Shown in pieces: positions 24,320 to 33,400 of a stretch of 64,000 nucleotides of DNA (its first letter is position 1; every line of letters starts with the position of its first letter). The stretch comes from Micromonospora saelicesensis (GTDB lineage Bacteria > Actinomycetota > Actinomycetes > Mycobacteriales > Micromonosporaceae): positions 248,001 to 312,000 of the forward strand of contig NZ_FMCR01000006.1 in NCBI RefSeq assembly GCF_900091575.1, given 5' to 3'. The notes under the pieces are model-generated. The model was not told the DNA's origin. It ran no database searches and saw only the letters and a program-made list of their open reading frames with translations. The translations under genes were made by a program, and so were the position numbers.

Positions 24320-25231
24320 GTGGTCAGGATTCCTTCGCTGTCCCGCCGGTCCGAGCCGGCACCGACGCGGGACGAGAACCTCGACGGCCGCGTGGACGGC
24401 AGCGACACCCCGGTCACCGAGACCGGTCAGTCCGACGACAGCGTCGGCCGCCCGGTGGTCACCGACCGGGACGCCGACCAGACGACGTACCGCAGCGCCG
24501 GCGCGACCGGCGGCCAGACCAGCGAGGCCGAGCGGCGGGCCAACGAGCGGGCGGCCGTGGCCCGAGCCGCCACCGCGCGACCGGTGGAGACCGACTCCCG
24601 GGGCACCGCTTCCCGGCCGGTCGCACCCGAGCCCGTGAACGGCGGCACGGCCCGCCCGGTCGCACCCGAGCCGGTGAACGGCACGACCAGCCCCGTGACG
24701 CCCGAGCCCCGCACCGGCACCGCCAACAAGGTGGAGACCGATTCCCGGCCCCCCGTCGCCCCGACGACGGCGCGTACCGCCGAGCGGGACGCCGACCTCG
24801 ACAGCACCACCCGTCGGCCCGACACCACCGACCGGGTCACCACCGACCGCCCGGTCGACCCGACCCCGGGCGTGAGCACGCCCGAGCCGCCGGTGACGCG
24901 TGGCCCGAAGCCGCGGGCCAGCCTGCTCGCCACCCTCGGCCTGATCGTCTCGGTCGCCGGCGCGATGTTCGTGCTGACCGGGACCCTGGCCGGGTACGGC
25001 ATCGGGCTCGGCGCATTCGGTGCGGTGCTGGCGGTGCTCGGCCTGATGGCCACCCGTCGTCGGCACGTCGCCGGCAAGACCGACGCGCTCTTCGGTGTGC
25101 TGATCGGGCTGTCCGCGGTCGTGATCGGGGTGCTCGCGATGACCGGCCAGTTCGACTGGCCGACCACCGACGGCGACTGGGTGCCGCGCTTCCGGGAGTG
25201 GCTTGACTCACAGTTTGTGGATCGTTTCTAG
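24320..25231 (+). CDS. Disordered N-terminus, membrane-anchored protein of unknown function
   Basis: A 303-residue protein. Residues 1-195 are low-complexity (Thr, Asp, Pro, Arg-rich), including a repeat of RPVAPEPVNG and two copies of VETDSR. Residues about 200-285 form a membrane domain with three hydrophobic helices (LLATLGLIVSVAGAMFVLTG, IGLGAFGAVLAVLGLMA and LFGVLIGLSAVVIGVLAM). An aromatic/acidic tail WLDSQFVDRF ends it. AGGAGG six bases before GTG 24320 fixes the start. I do not recognise the family; similar thrombospondin-like or septal membrane proteins occur in actinomycetes but no function is shown. Confidence 0.75.
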   Translation: MVRIPSLSRRSEPAPTRDENLDGRVDGSDTPVTETGQSDDSVGRPVVTDRDADQTTYRSAGATGGQTSEAERRANERAAVARAATARPVETDSRGTASRPVAPEPVNGGTARPVAPEPVNGTTSPVTPEPRTGTANKVETDSRPPVAPTTARTAERDADLDSTTRRPDTTDRVTTDRPVDPTPGVSTPEPPVTRGPKPRASLLATLGLIVSVAGAMFVLTGTLAGYGIGLGAFGAVLAVLGLMATRRRHVAGKTDALFGVLIGLSAVVIGVLAMTGQFDWPTTDGDWVPRFREWLDSQFVDRF

Positions 25232-25246
25232 CGGGCACTGTTCCGC

Positions 25247-25358
25247 TCGCCGGTGATGCACCGGCGAACAGCCGGCGGTTCGCCGGCAGCCCGATCTCAT
25301 CCGGTGGTTCACCGGCCGGGCGACACCCTTTCAGGGGCGGCGGTTCGCCGCCCCTGAA
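25247..25358. repeat. Cluster of four stem-loops after the membrane-protein gene
   Basis: Four hairpins with 3-nt loops follow each other. They are TCGCCGGTG/ATG loop (25247-25267), GCCGGCG/GTT loop (25271-25287), CCGGTG/GTT loop (25301-25315), and a long TTCAGGGGCGGCG/GTT loop with a 13-bp stem (25330-25358). The last looks like a strong terminator. The first three are related to one another by GGTTC[A/G]CCGG. The 338-bp gap (25232-25569) contains no gene. Confidence 0.7.
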
Positions 25359-25408
25359 GTGTGTCCGGGGCACGGCCCGAAAACACGAACCCCGCCCGGG
25401 TAGGCCCC

Positions 25409-25515
25409 GACGCAACGAATCGCAGTCGCTGAGCGCCCAGACGCAACGAATCTTCGGTCTGCGCAACTCTCGGTGGTGGATCCTGCCGCTGACGCCGCAT
25501 ACCGTTGAGCAACGG
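25409..25515 (+). promoter_or_regulatory. Repeat-containing control region of the arginine/ornithine operon
   Basis: GACGCAACGAATC occurs twice exactly, at 25409-25421 and 25440-25452 (31-bp period). Downstream lies a palindrome CCGTTGAGCAACGG (25502-25515), 55-68 bp before the dimethylargininase ATG. These are good candidates for regulator binding sites, for example an Lrp/AsnC or ArgR-type protein, but no regulator gene is adjacent. Confidence 0.5.
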
Positions 25516-25569
25516 CGCCAGCCCGTGGGCCACGGTGGCCGGGCGCGCCCGACCCCTGGGAGCAGGACA

Positions 25570-26391
25570 ATGACGATGGACGCCACCAGCCAGCGCCTGT
25601 TGATGTGCCGGCCGACGTACTTCGCCGTCGATTACGCGATCAACCCCTGGATGGACCCGAGCGCGCCGGTCGACGCCGCGCTGGCCGTCCGGCAGTGGGA
25701 GCAGCTGCGCCAGACGTACCTTGACCTGGGCCACACCGTCGAGGAGATCACTCCGGTGCCCGGCCTGCCCGACATGGTCTTCGCTGCCAACGGCGGCACC
25801 GTGATCGACGGCAAGGCGATGGCCGTGCAGTTCCGCGACCCGCAGCGCGCCGACGAGGCGCCGGCGTACCGGGCCTGGTTCGAGGCCGCCGGCTTCGAGA
25901 TGTACGACCCGAAGCACGTCAACGAGGGCGAGGGCGACGTCCTGCTGGCCGGTGACCACCTGCTGGCCGGCACCGGCTTCCGCACGGCGCACGCCGCACA
26001 CGCCCAGTTGCAGGAGGTCTTCGGCTACCCGGTGATCACCATGCAGCTGGTCGACCCGCGCTTCTACCACCTGGACACCGCGTTGACAGTGCTCGACGAG
26101 AGGACCGTGGCGTACCTGCCGGAGGCGTTCTCCCCGGGCAGCCAGGCCGTGCTGCGCCGACTCTTCCCCGACGCGGTGCACGCCACCATGGCCGACGCCG
26201 AGGTGCTGGGGCTGAACGCGGTCAGCGACGGGCGGCACGTGGTGCTGCCCGCGCAGGCCACCGACCTGGCCGCCAAGCTGCGCGACCGGGGCTACGAGAC
26301 CATCGGGGTCGACCTGTCCGAGCTCCGTAAGGCCGGCGGCGGACCGAAGTGCTGCACGCTGCGACTCCGTCAGGGAAAGGCAAGCAAGTGA
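25570..26391 (+). CDS. ddaH: Dimethylargininase / arginine deiminase superfamily hydrolase
   Basis: A 273-residue guanidino-group-modifying hydrolase. It shows LMCRPTYFAVDYAINPWM, the substrate-binding NGGTVIDGKA and a GEGDVL motif, the catalytic His in DPRFYHLDTAL, and the nucleophile Cys in the C-terminal GGGPKCCTLRL. Such proteins hydrolyse methylated arginine to citrulline; related actinobacterial proteins may act on arginine or other guanidines. The next gene, an ornithine aminotransferase, overlaps its stop (GTGA), giving a pathway from arginine-like compounds towards glutamate semialdehyde, although the citrulline-to-ornithine step is not encoded here. Confidence 0.85.
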   Translation: MTMDATSQRLLMCRPTYFAVDYAINPWMDPSAPVDAALAVRQWEQLRQTYLDLGHTVEEITPVPGLPDMVFAANGGTVIDGKAMAVQFRDPQRADEAPAYRAWFEAAGFEMYDPKHVNEGEGDVLLAGDHLLAGTGFRTAHAAHAQLQEVFGYPVITMQLVDPRFYHLDTALTVLDERTVAYLPEAFSPGSQAVLRRLFPDAVHATMADAEVLGLNAVSDGRHVVLPAQATDLAAKLRDRGYETIGVDLSELRKAGGGPKCCTLRLRQGKASK

Positions 26392-27605
26392 TCGTGGATG
26401 ACAAGCTGCGTACGCCGGGAGCGGTCCGGGACGCCGAGCGCTGGACTGCGCACAACTACCACCCGCTGCCGGTGGTGATCTCGTCCGCCGAGGGCGCCTG
26501 GCTCACCGATGTGGACGGCCGCCGCTACCTGGACTGCCTGGCCGGCTACTCCGCGCTGAACTTCGGTCACCGGCATCCGCAGCTGATCGCCGCCGCGCAC
26601 GCCCAACTGGACCGGCTGACGCTGACCAGCCGGGCGTTCATCCACGACCAGTTCGCCGACTTCTGCCGGGAGCTTGCCGAGCTGTGCGGCAAGGACCTCG
26701 TGCTGCCGATGAACACCGGCGCCGAGGCGGTGGAGACCGGAATCAAGGTGGCCCGCAAGTGGGGCTACCAGGTCAAGGGCGTGGCTGCCGGGCAGGCCAA
26801 CATCGTGGTCGCCGAGGGCAACTTCCACGGGCGGACCACCACCATCGTGAGCTTCTCCACCGACGAGGACGCCCGCGCCGACTTCGGGCCGTACACCCCG
26901 GGGTTCACCGTCGTGCCGTACGGCGACCTGGCCGCGCTGACCGCCGCGATCGACGAGAACACCGTGGCCGTGCTGCTGGAGCCGATCCAGGGTGAGCAGG
27001 GTGTGGTGGTGCCGCCGGAGGGCTACCTGCCAGGCGTACGCCAGGTCTGCACCGAGCGCAACGTGCTGTTCATCGCCGACGAGATCCAGTCGGGTCTGGG
27101 GCGTACCGGCGCGACCTTCGCCTGTGACCACGAGGGCGTCGTGCCGGACATGTACCTGCTCGGCAAGGCGCTCGGCGGCGGCATCGTGCCGGTGTCAGCG
27201 GTGGCCGCGAACGCCGACGTGCTCGGCGTGCTCAAGCCCGGCCAGCACGGCTCCACCTTCGGCGGCAACCCGCTCGCCTGCGCGGTGGCGATCGAGGTGG
27301 TCCGGCTGCTGGCCACTGGCGAGTTCCAGCGCCGCTCGGCCGAGCTGGGTGAGCGGCTGCGGGCCGGCCTGGAGGGGCTGCTCGGCAAGGGCCTGGTCGG
27401 GGTACGTGTCCGTGGCCTGTGGGCCGGTCTGGACATCGACCCGGCGCTGATGAGCGGTCGGGAGGCGTGCGAGCGGCTCGCCGCGCGCGGAGTGCTCGCC
27501 AAGGACACCCACGGCTCCACCATCCGGCTCGCCCCGCCGCTGGTGATCACCGAGGAGGAGATCGACCTGGCGGTGACCCAGCTGGCCGAGGTGCTGGCCG
27601 GCTGA
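26388..27605 (+). CDS. rocD: Ornithine--oxo-acid transaminase
   Basis: A 405-residue class III PLP aminotransferase. It has AGYSALNFGHRHPQL, TGAEAVETGIKVARKWGY, the NFHGRTTTIVSFS cofactor loop, the PLP-phosphate Asp in FIADEIQSGLGRTG, and the Schiff-base Lys in YLLGKALGGGIVPVSA. The ornithine-delta-aminotransferase pattern (YSALNFGH, NTGAEAVETGIK) is clear. It transfers the delta amino group of ornithine to 2-oxoglutarate. Translation starts at a GTG overlapping the ddaH stop, with AAAGG seven bases upstream. A bidirectional terminator follows. Confidence 0.92.
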   Translation: MIVDDKLRTPGAVRDAERWTAHNYHPLPVVISSAEGAWLTDVDGRRYLDCLAGYSALNFGHRHPQLIAAAHAQLDRLTLTSRAFIHDQFADFCRELAELCGKDLVLPMNTGAEAVETGIKVARKWGYQVKGVAAGQANIVVAEGNFHGRTTTIVSFSTDEDARADFGPYTPGFTVVPYGDLAALTAAIDENTVAVLLEPIQGEQGVVVPPEGYLPGVRQVCTERNVLFIADEIQSGLGRTGATFACDHEGVVPDMYLLGKALGGGIVPVSAVAANADVLGVLKPGQHGSTFGGNPLACAVAIEVVRLLATGEFQRRSAELGERLRAGLEGLLGKGLVGVRVRGLWAGLDIDPALMSGREACERLAARGVLAKDTHGSTIRLAPPLVITEEEIDLAVTQLAEVLAG

Positions 27606-27619
27606 CCCGGGAACATGGT

Positions 27620-27655
27620 GAAAGGCGGGCGTCGGGGTTCCGGCGCCCGCCTTTC
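27620..27655. terminator. Bidirectional terminator
   Basis: GAAAGGCGGGCG (27620-27631) and CGCCCGCCTTTC (27644-27655) pair perfectly across a 12-nt loop, between the convergent rocD and FHA genes. Confidence 0.85.
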
Positions 27656-27658
27656 GCG

Positions 27659-28813
27659 TCAGGGGCGGGGCAGGCGCATGGCCATCGTCGGGGCCTCGGC
27701 CATCACCGAGGTGGGGGTGAACGGGGCGCCGGTGGGCAACTCCTCGGCCCGACCGATCTGCACCCCCGGATACAGCTCCACCATGTCGTTCTCACCCAGC
27801 ACCCGGGACTGCTGCGGCGCCAGCGGGATCCGGTCGGACTCGGTCATCGAACCGGCCGGGCGGATGCCGGAGCCGTTGGTGCTGACGTCGGTCACGATGA
27901 CCTCGCCGACCCGCAGCTCGAAGCGGACGTGACCACGGCTGATCCAGCGCCGGGCCTCGTCGTTGAGCCACTGCCCGAGCATGATCCCGCCGTCCTGCTC
28001 GGGAGCCCTACCGGCCACGATCGGCTGCTCCTCGCTGAGCACGAACCGCCGTCGGACCAGGCCGCCGACGCGCACCGCGAGCACCTCGGTACGCGGACGC
28101 GGGCCGCCGTCCCCGAGCCGTACGCCGTGTCGGGGGCAGGTCGGCACGCCGTTGCGCAGCGCGGGCGGCGGCTGCGCGGCGGGGCTGCGATCGGCGCCCC
28201 CGGCCAGGTCGGCGAACGCGCCGCCCCCACCACCGCCGCCGAACAGCGCGCAGCCCGACTCCGGGCAGCGCCACTGGCGGGCCAGCAGCTTGGCACCGGT
28301 CGGTGACCGCTTGCCGGCCACCGGCGAGTGCCCACCACCGACGTGTGCGATGAACACCGGTCCGCCGGCGCCCGGCACCGGCGCGACCACCCGACCGGGC
28401 TGCTCGACCAGCCACGGGAACCGACCGCGCAACCCGTCGAAGCGGACCCGGCTGAGCACCGGCAGACCGAGCAGGTCGGCGACCTCCAACATCCGGTCAC
28501 CCGGGTTGTCGAGCACCTCGACGAGCCCGTCGTCGGCCCAGCGGCGGACGACCATCCGCTCGTTCGAGGTGAGATCGGCGTCGGAGAGCAACGCCCGGTG
28601 CACCACCGCGTAGACCTGGACGCTGTCCTCTTCCAGCTCGCGGGAGAGCGCGTCGATGACCATGCCGAGGCGGAGCAGGCTGGCCGGTCGGCCACCGTCG
28701 ATGTCCTGGTAGCGGATCACCTCGGCCAGGTCGATCACGGCTCGGGCCAGTGACGGGTCGGTGCAGACGCGACCCTCGATGGCGTCCAACACCTTGCTGA
28801 TCTCAAATCTCAT
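27659..28813 (-). CDS. FHA domain protein
   Basis: A 384-residue soluble protein. The C-terminal third is a forkhead-associated domain: the region after PIVAGRAPEQDGG contains ISRGHVRFEL and TDVSTNGSGI, the SxxH and NGS-type motifs that bind phosphothreonine. The N-terminal about 140 residues are helical (MRFEISKVLDAIEGRV). A central Gly-rich region contains two Cys pairs (CPESGC and PTCPRHG) that could bind zinc. It may read a Ser/Thr kinase output; the kinase at 36305 is a candidate but not adjacent. Its ATG overlaps the pterin dehydratase stop (ATGA). Confidence 0.82.
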   Translation of the reverse strand: MRFEISKVLDAIEGRVCTDPSLARAVIDLAEVIRYQDIDGGRPASLLRLGMVIDALSRELEEDSVQVYAVVHRALLSDADLTSNERMVVRRWADDGLVEVLDNPGDRMLEVADLLGLPVLSRVRFDGLRGRFPWLVEQPGRVVAPVPGAGGPVFIAHVGGGHSPVAGKRSPTGAKLLARQWRCPESGCALFGGGGGGGAFADLAGGADRSPAAQPPPALRNGVPTCPRHGVRLGDGGPRPRTEVLAVRVGGLVRRRFVLSEEQPIVAGRAPEQDGGIMLGQWLNDEARRWISRGHVRFELRVGEVIVTDVSTNGSGIRPAGSMTESDRIPLAPQQSRVLGENDMVELYPGVQIGRAEELPTGAPFTPTSVMAEAPTMAMRLPRP

Positions 28814-29103
28814 GCCGCGCTCCGGACGATGTCGTCGATTCGCCGGGCCAGCTCGATGTCCCGGTGGGTGACCCCACCGGCCGAGTGCGTGACACAGCGG
28901 AAGGTCAGGGTCCGCCATCGGATGTCGATGTCGGGATGGTGGTCGAGATCCTCGGCCACCGTCGCCACCCGGTCCACCACTTCGATGGCCGCCGGGAAAC
29001 TGCCGAGCTGAGCGGTACGACCGATGCCGGTCGGGTCACCCGACCAGTCGGGCAACCGGCTCAGCTCTTCTCGCACCGCGTCCGCGGTGAGCAGGTCTGC
29101 CAT
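28810..29103 (-). CDS. 4a-hydroxytetrahydrobiopterin dehydratase
   Basis: A 97-residue pterin-4a-carbinolamine dehydratase. The signature is EDLDHHPDIDIRWRTLTF followed by THSAGGVTHRDIELA, giving the three His of the active site. It dehydrates 4a-hydroxy-tetrahydropterins formed by aromatic hydroxylases. No pterin-dependent hydroxylase is nearby, so the physiological role here is open; in many bacteria such small proteins act as general pterin recyclers or moonlight. It is first in an operon with the FHA protein, with GTAGGG upstream of the ATG. Confidence 0.9.
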   Translation of the reverse strand: MADLLTADAVREELSRLPDWSGDPTGIGRTAQLGSFPAAIEVVDRVATVAEDLDHHPDIDIRWRTLTFRCVTHSAGGVTHRDIELARRIDDIVRSAA

Positions 29104-29193
29104 GACCAGACCCTACCGGTGGCGCGTCCGACGAGCCCGGACGCGCTCCCTCGAGCCCAGGTCTCCGGCAGGCGGTGCCGGCCAGAAACGCGA

Positions 29194-29227
29194 CGGCGGG
29201 GCGGCATCATCAGATGCCGCCCCGCCG
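29194..29227 (-). terminator. Terminator downstream of the desaturase gene
   Basis: CGGCGGGGCGGCATC (29194-29208) and GATGCCGCCCCGCCG (29213-29227) form a perfect 15-bp stem with an ATCA loop, in the 160-bp gap between the pterin dehydratase start and the desaturase stop. Confidence 0.85.
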
Positions 29228-29239
29228 ATCAGTATCGCG

Positions 29240-29281
29240 TCAGCCGCGCAGCGGCCGTGCTGTTCAGCCGCGCAGCGGCCG
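29240..29281. repeat. Tandem duplication of the desaturase gene 3' end
   Basis: The 18 bp TCAGCCGCGCAGCGGCCG at 29264-29281 encode the last five codons and stop of the desaturase (RPLRG-stop on the minus strand). The identical 18 bp recur at 29240-29257, six bases beyond the stop. This looks like a local duplication of a gene end. Confidence 0.85.
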
Positions 29282-30313
29282 ACCCACCTCGTGCAGGTGA
29301 CCGAGCGCCTGCCGGTACGACTCGACCAGCCCGGTCTCGGCGTACGGGATGCCCTGCTCGGCGCAGTAGGCGCGCACGATCGGCTGGGCCCGGCGCAGGT
29401 TGGCGCGCGGCATGTTGGGGAAGAGGTGGTGCTCGATCTGGTAGTTGAGACCGCCGAGCGTGGTGTCCACCAGTCGGCTGCCGCGCACGTTGCGGGAGGT
29501 CAGCACCTGCTTACGCAGGAAGTCCAGCTCGTCCTCGGCGGTCGGCATCGGCATGCCCTTGTGGTTCGGCGCGAACGCGCAGCCCATGTAGAGGCCCCAC
29601 AGCGCCTGGTGCACGACGGCGAAGAGCAGCGCCTTGACCGGGGACATGACCGCCAACAGCAGCGCCACGTAAGCGGCGGTGTGCGCGACGAGCAACGCCG
29701 CCTCGACCGCCCGGTGCCGCATGGGGACGGCGTACTTACCGTCCTCCCGGCCGACGATCGCCTTGATGCTCGCCACGTGCAGGCTCAGACCCTCGAGCAG
29801 CAGCATCGGGAAGAAGAAGTACGCCTGCCGTTGAGCCATCCAACGGCCGAACCCACGGGTCTCCAACGCCTGCTCGGGCGTCCACACCAGGGCCCCCGCG
29901 CCGACGTCCGGGTCCTCGTCCTCGTGGTTCGGGTTGGCGTGGTGCCGGTTGTGCTTGTCGACCCACCAGCCGTAGCTGATCCCCACCGCCACGTTGCCGG
30001 CGAGCAGTCCCACCAACTCGCTGGGGCCACGCCGACGGAACATCTGGCGGTGCCCGGCGTCGTGACCGAGGAACGCGACCTGGGTCGTGGCCACCGCCAT
30101 CAGGGCCGCGATCGGAAGCTGCCACCAGGAGTCGCCGAGCAGGAACACTGCCACCCAGCCGGCCACGAAGGCACCGAGGGTGAGCACGATGCGGGTGACA
30201 TACCAGCCGGGGCGCCGCTCCAGCAGGCCCGCCTGGCTGATCCGTCGGGACAACTGTGCGTAGTCGCTACCTCGCCGTCGTACCGGCGGTTCCGCCACCG
30301 CTCCGAGCGCCAT
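29264..30313 (-). CDS. Membrane fatty acid desaturase
   Basis: A 349-residue integral membrane desaturase. It contains the three histidine clusters that bind the di-iron centre: GHDAGHRQ (HxxxH), VDKHNRHHANPN (HxxHH) and LNYQIEHHLFP (QxxHH). The QIEHH third box and overall layout match acyl-lipid or acyl-CoA front-end type desaturases of actinobacteria. Four or more hydrophobic stretches surround the boxes. GGGAG before ATG 30313 supports that start; a TTG at 30367 is in frame but sits on a TTGACA promoter-like box. It likely introduces double bases into membrane fatty acids, with electrons from a ferredoxin encoded elsewhere. Confidence 0.9.
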   Translation of the reverse strand: MALGAVAEPPVRRRGSDYAQLSRRISQAGLLERRPGWYVTRIVLTLGAFVAGWVAVFLLGDSWWQLPIAALMAVATTQVAFLGHDAGHRQMFRRRGPSELVGLLAGNVAVGISYGWWVDKHNRHHANPNHEDEDPDVGAGALVWTPEQALETRGFGRWMAQRQAYFFFPMLLLEGLSLHVASIKAIVGREDGKYAVPMRHRAVEAALLVAHTAAYVALLLAVMSPVKALLFAVVHQALWGLYMGCAFAPNHKGMPMPTAEDELDFLRKQVLTSRNVRGSRLVDTTLGGLNYQIEHHLFPNMPRANLRRAQPIVRAYCAEQGIPYAETGLVESYRQALGHLHEVGRPLRG

Positions 30314-30415
30314 CGCTGCTCCCGTTCCGCTTGCGCCCGTACCGGGGTGGTTCGGGCTTAATGTCAAGTCTCCTGATTGCGGTAGCGGTGAGTAACCCCG
30401 ACAACCCCCGAATGG

Positions 30416-30437
30416 GGGGTAGGGCAGGCCCTACCCC
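30416..30437 (-). terminator. Terminator of the SCO7613-like gene
   Basis: GGGGTAGGGC (30416-30425) and GCCCTACCCC (30428-30437) form a perfect 10-bp inverted repeat with a 2-nt centre, 12 bp downstream of the SCO7613-like stop codon and upstream of the desaturase start. Confidence 0.7.
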
Positions 30438-30449
30438 TACTGGTTCGAC

Positions 30450-33400
30450 TCAGCTCAGTCGGCCGACCGCAGCGCGCAGTCGAGCCAGGTCACGTCGCCG
30501 CCGCTCGTAGGTTGCGGCGAGCCCGACCAGCGCCAGCCCGCCGACTCCCAGGTAGATCCACCGGGGCAGCAGATCCCACCCCCGGGCCAGCTCGTGCAGC
30601 GCCAACAGTGTCAGCACCCCGCCTCCGAGCAGCACCGGCGCCTGCCACCGGCGGGTCGCGCCGGCCAGCACCGCGCCGGTCGCCGCCGCGCCGAGGAGCA
30701 GTCGCCGCCACGGCTGTGGGTCCGCCCCGGCCAGCACCGACACGAGGCTGGGCAGCAACGCCGCCACCAGCCCCGGGCCGAGGGCCGGCCAGCTGGTCAA
30801 CCCCGATCGGGTACGCAGCGCCAGCAGGCCCGCGCCGACGGCGAGCGCTGCGGCCGGCAGGGTGTACGCCTCCAGCACGGTCACCCCACCGGCGGCGAGC
30901 AGCACCCAGGCCCCGAGCAACTCGCTGCCGGCGGCGATCCCGGCGAACATCCACCGCCGGCCGGCCGGTTCGCCCCGGCGCAGCAGTCGCAGCGCCACGG
31001 CGACACCCCAGAGCACGCAGACGGTGGCGAGGTGCCGTGCCGCCTCGACGGCGAGCACCGCCGCCACCAGCGCGACGGCCTGCGCGGTGGCGTCCAGCAC
31101 CCGTCCCAGCCGGACCCGCGCCGGGGTGACCGCCGCGGCGGCAAGCACCAGACCGGCCACCGCCAGCAGCGGGTACGCGGCAGCTCGCAACGGCAGCCCA
31201 GCGGCGAGCGGGGCGGTCACCGACAACGAGGAGGCCGCGCCCACGGCGGCGAGACAACCGGCGACCCGTACCTCGAACCGGCGCGCCCCGGCGGCGACCG
31301 CGACCGCCGCCACCAGCAGCGCCCCCTCGGCCGCGAGCGTCCCGGCCCGGGTGGCCAGCAGACCGAGCACACCGGAGGCCACCAGCACCACGCCCACCGG
31401 CACGGCGACCGGTGCGAGCGCCGGGCGGGCCGCGGCCAGCGCGGTGAACAGCAGCGCCGCCAGGCCGGCGAGCAGAACGGCGGCCGGCAGCACCGGCCAC
31501 GGCGCGCCGATCGCGATGAGCAGCACCGGCAGCGCCGCCGCGACGAACGGCAGCGCGGGCGGCACCGGCAGGCCGACCCGCCGACCGGCCAGCGCGCCGG
31601 CCACCGCCAGCACGACCAGCGCGAACCCGACCGGGAGCACCGACGGGTCGGCCACGACCGTGGGCACCCCCGACCACACAGGGTTCCCGCCGCCGTAGGG
31701 CGACCCGAGTGCGGTCAGCACCGTCGGCAGGGCCGCCAGGACGGCGACCGCCGCCAGCGTTCCGCCGGCCGCCAGCAACAGCGCTGACCGGGCCGACTCG
31801 CGCCCGTCGGCCGCCGGCCGGTCCCCGAGGACCGCCTGACCGGAGGCGCTCGCCGACGGCAGCCAGCAGACGCCCAGCGCGGCCAGCGCCGCGTACAGCA
31901 CGAGCGGCTCGTCACCCGCCCCGACCAGCGGCGTGAGGCCGGGCACGGTCACCGCCGCGACGGCGCCGGTCACCGCGTACCCGATCAGCTCCACCCGGTG
32001 ACGGCGGGCCGCGAGCGCTGCGACCAGCGACAGCCCGGCGGCGGCCAGCGCGAGCCGGGCCTGCCACCAGGGCGGCCCGCCCGCGGCGAACATCGCCACC
32101 GCCGCGATTCCAGGCAGCGCGAGCTGCCCGACCAGCAGACCCGCGCCGGCCACCTCCCGGTACGCGCCGGCCCCCCGTCGGACGGCGAGCGCCAGCCCGA
32201 CCACGGCGAGCACGCCGAGCGCCACCAGAGCACCGATCGGGGCGGCCAGGGCGACCAGCAGCCCGTGCCCGAGCAGGACGGCACCGCCGAGAGCACGGGT
32301 GCGCAGGGCGACCGATGGGGTGCTCGGGCGGGCCAGCACGGCGAGCAGCAACGCGACCCCGCCGACCAGGTCGACGGCCACCACCTGAGGCCAGGAGGCC
32401 GACCAGCCGGCGGGTACGGCGAACAGCACCGCCACCGCGCCGGCCGTGGCGAGCACCGCCCGCGCGCCACGGGGCAGCAGGAGCACCGTCGCGCCGATCG
32501 CCAGCGCCACAGCGGGTGCCAGCTGCCAGCCCCAGCGCAGATCCGGCGCCGTCCCGGCCCCGCCCCAGGGCGGCAGCGACCGGCCGACGGCGGCGACCGC
32601 CAGCCCGATGGTGATCAATACGGTGACCTGCGCCGTGCCCGCCGCGACGAACAGCGCGCCGGCCCGCGGACCGGCCCGCCAACCGCCGCCACCGTCCACT
32701 GCCGCCCCGGCCGCCGCCGGCAGGAGCCGCACGGCCGCGGCCATCCCCAGCGCCACAGTCGCCGCCGCGAGCAGCAGCACTGACGGCCGCAGCTCCGCCA
32801 CCGGACGCAGCAGGGCGGCGGCGAGCACCGGCACCAGCAGCCCGGCCGCCACCGCCCGCAGCGCCCGCCCCCCGACGAGCCAGGCCGCACCGAACCCGGT
32901 CAGCGCGACCAGCAACAGCGGCACCCCGGCCAGCAGTGGCGCGCCCCCCGCCCGCCCACTGACCAGCGGCACCACCGCGCACGCCGAGGCGCCCACCAGC
33001 GCGGCGACGTGACCCGCGCCGGCAAGGACCCGGCCGACGAGTTGCGCCGCCCCCTCCCGGCCACGCAACGCGGCCAGCACGGCCAGGTTCAGCGACGCCA
33101 CCCCGAGCAGTACCAACGCCCACCCCGTCGCACCCAGCCCGGCCTCGGCGGCGAGCAGCGGCAACGCCGGCTGGGCGGCCACCAGGGCGGCGAACCAGGG
33201 CCCCGTCAACCCGCTCCACCGGCCGTACGCCACGGCGACCGCCGCGCTGGCCCCCCCGACCAGCGCGGCGTACCGGCTGCCCGGCCAGTCGGCCACGCCG
33301 GCCAGGTCCACCGACCAGGCCGCGTAACCGTCCAGCACCACCAGCAGCAACCCCACCGCGGCGAACGTCTCCGCCGTACCGCGCAGCCCTCGGCGGACCG

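Noticed and set aside
23171..25066. A long frame extending nei upstream
   Set aside because: The essential N-terminal Pro2 fixes the start at GTG 23980, and the rest overlaps a real plus-strand gene.
25247..25358. CRISPR-like array
   Set aside because: The hairpins differ in length and spacing and have no unique spacers or cas genes nearby.
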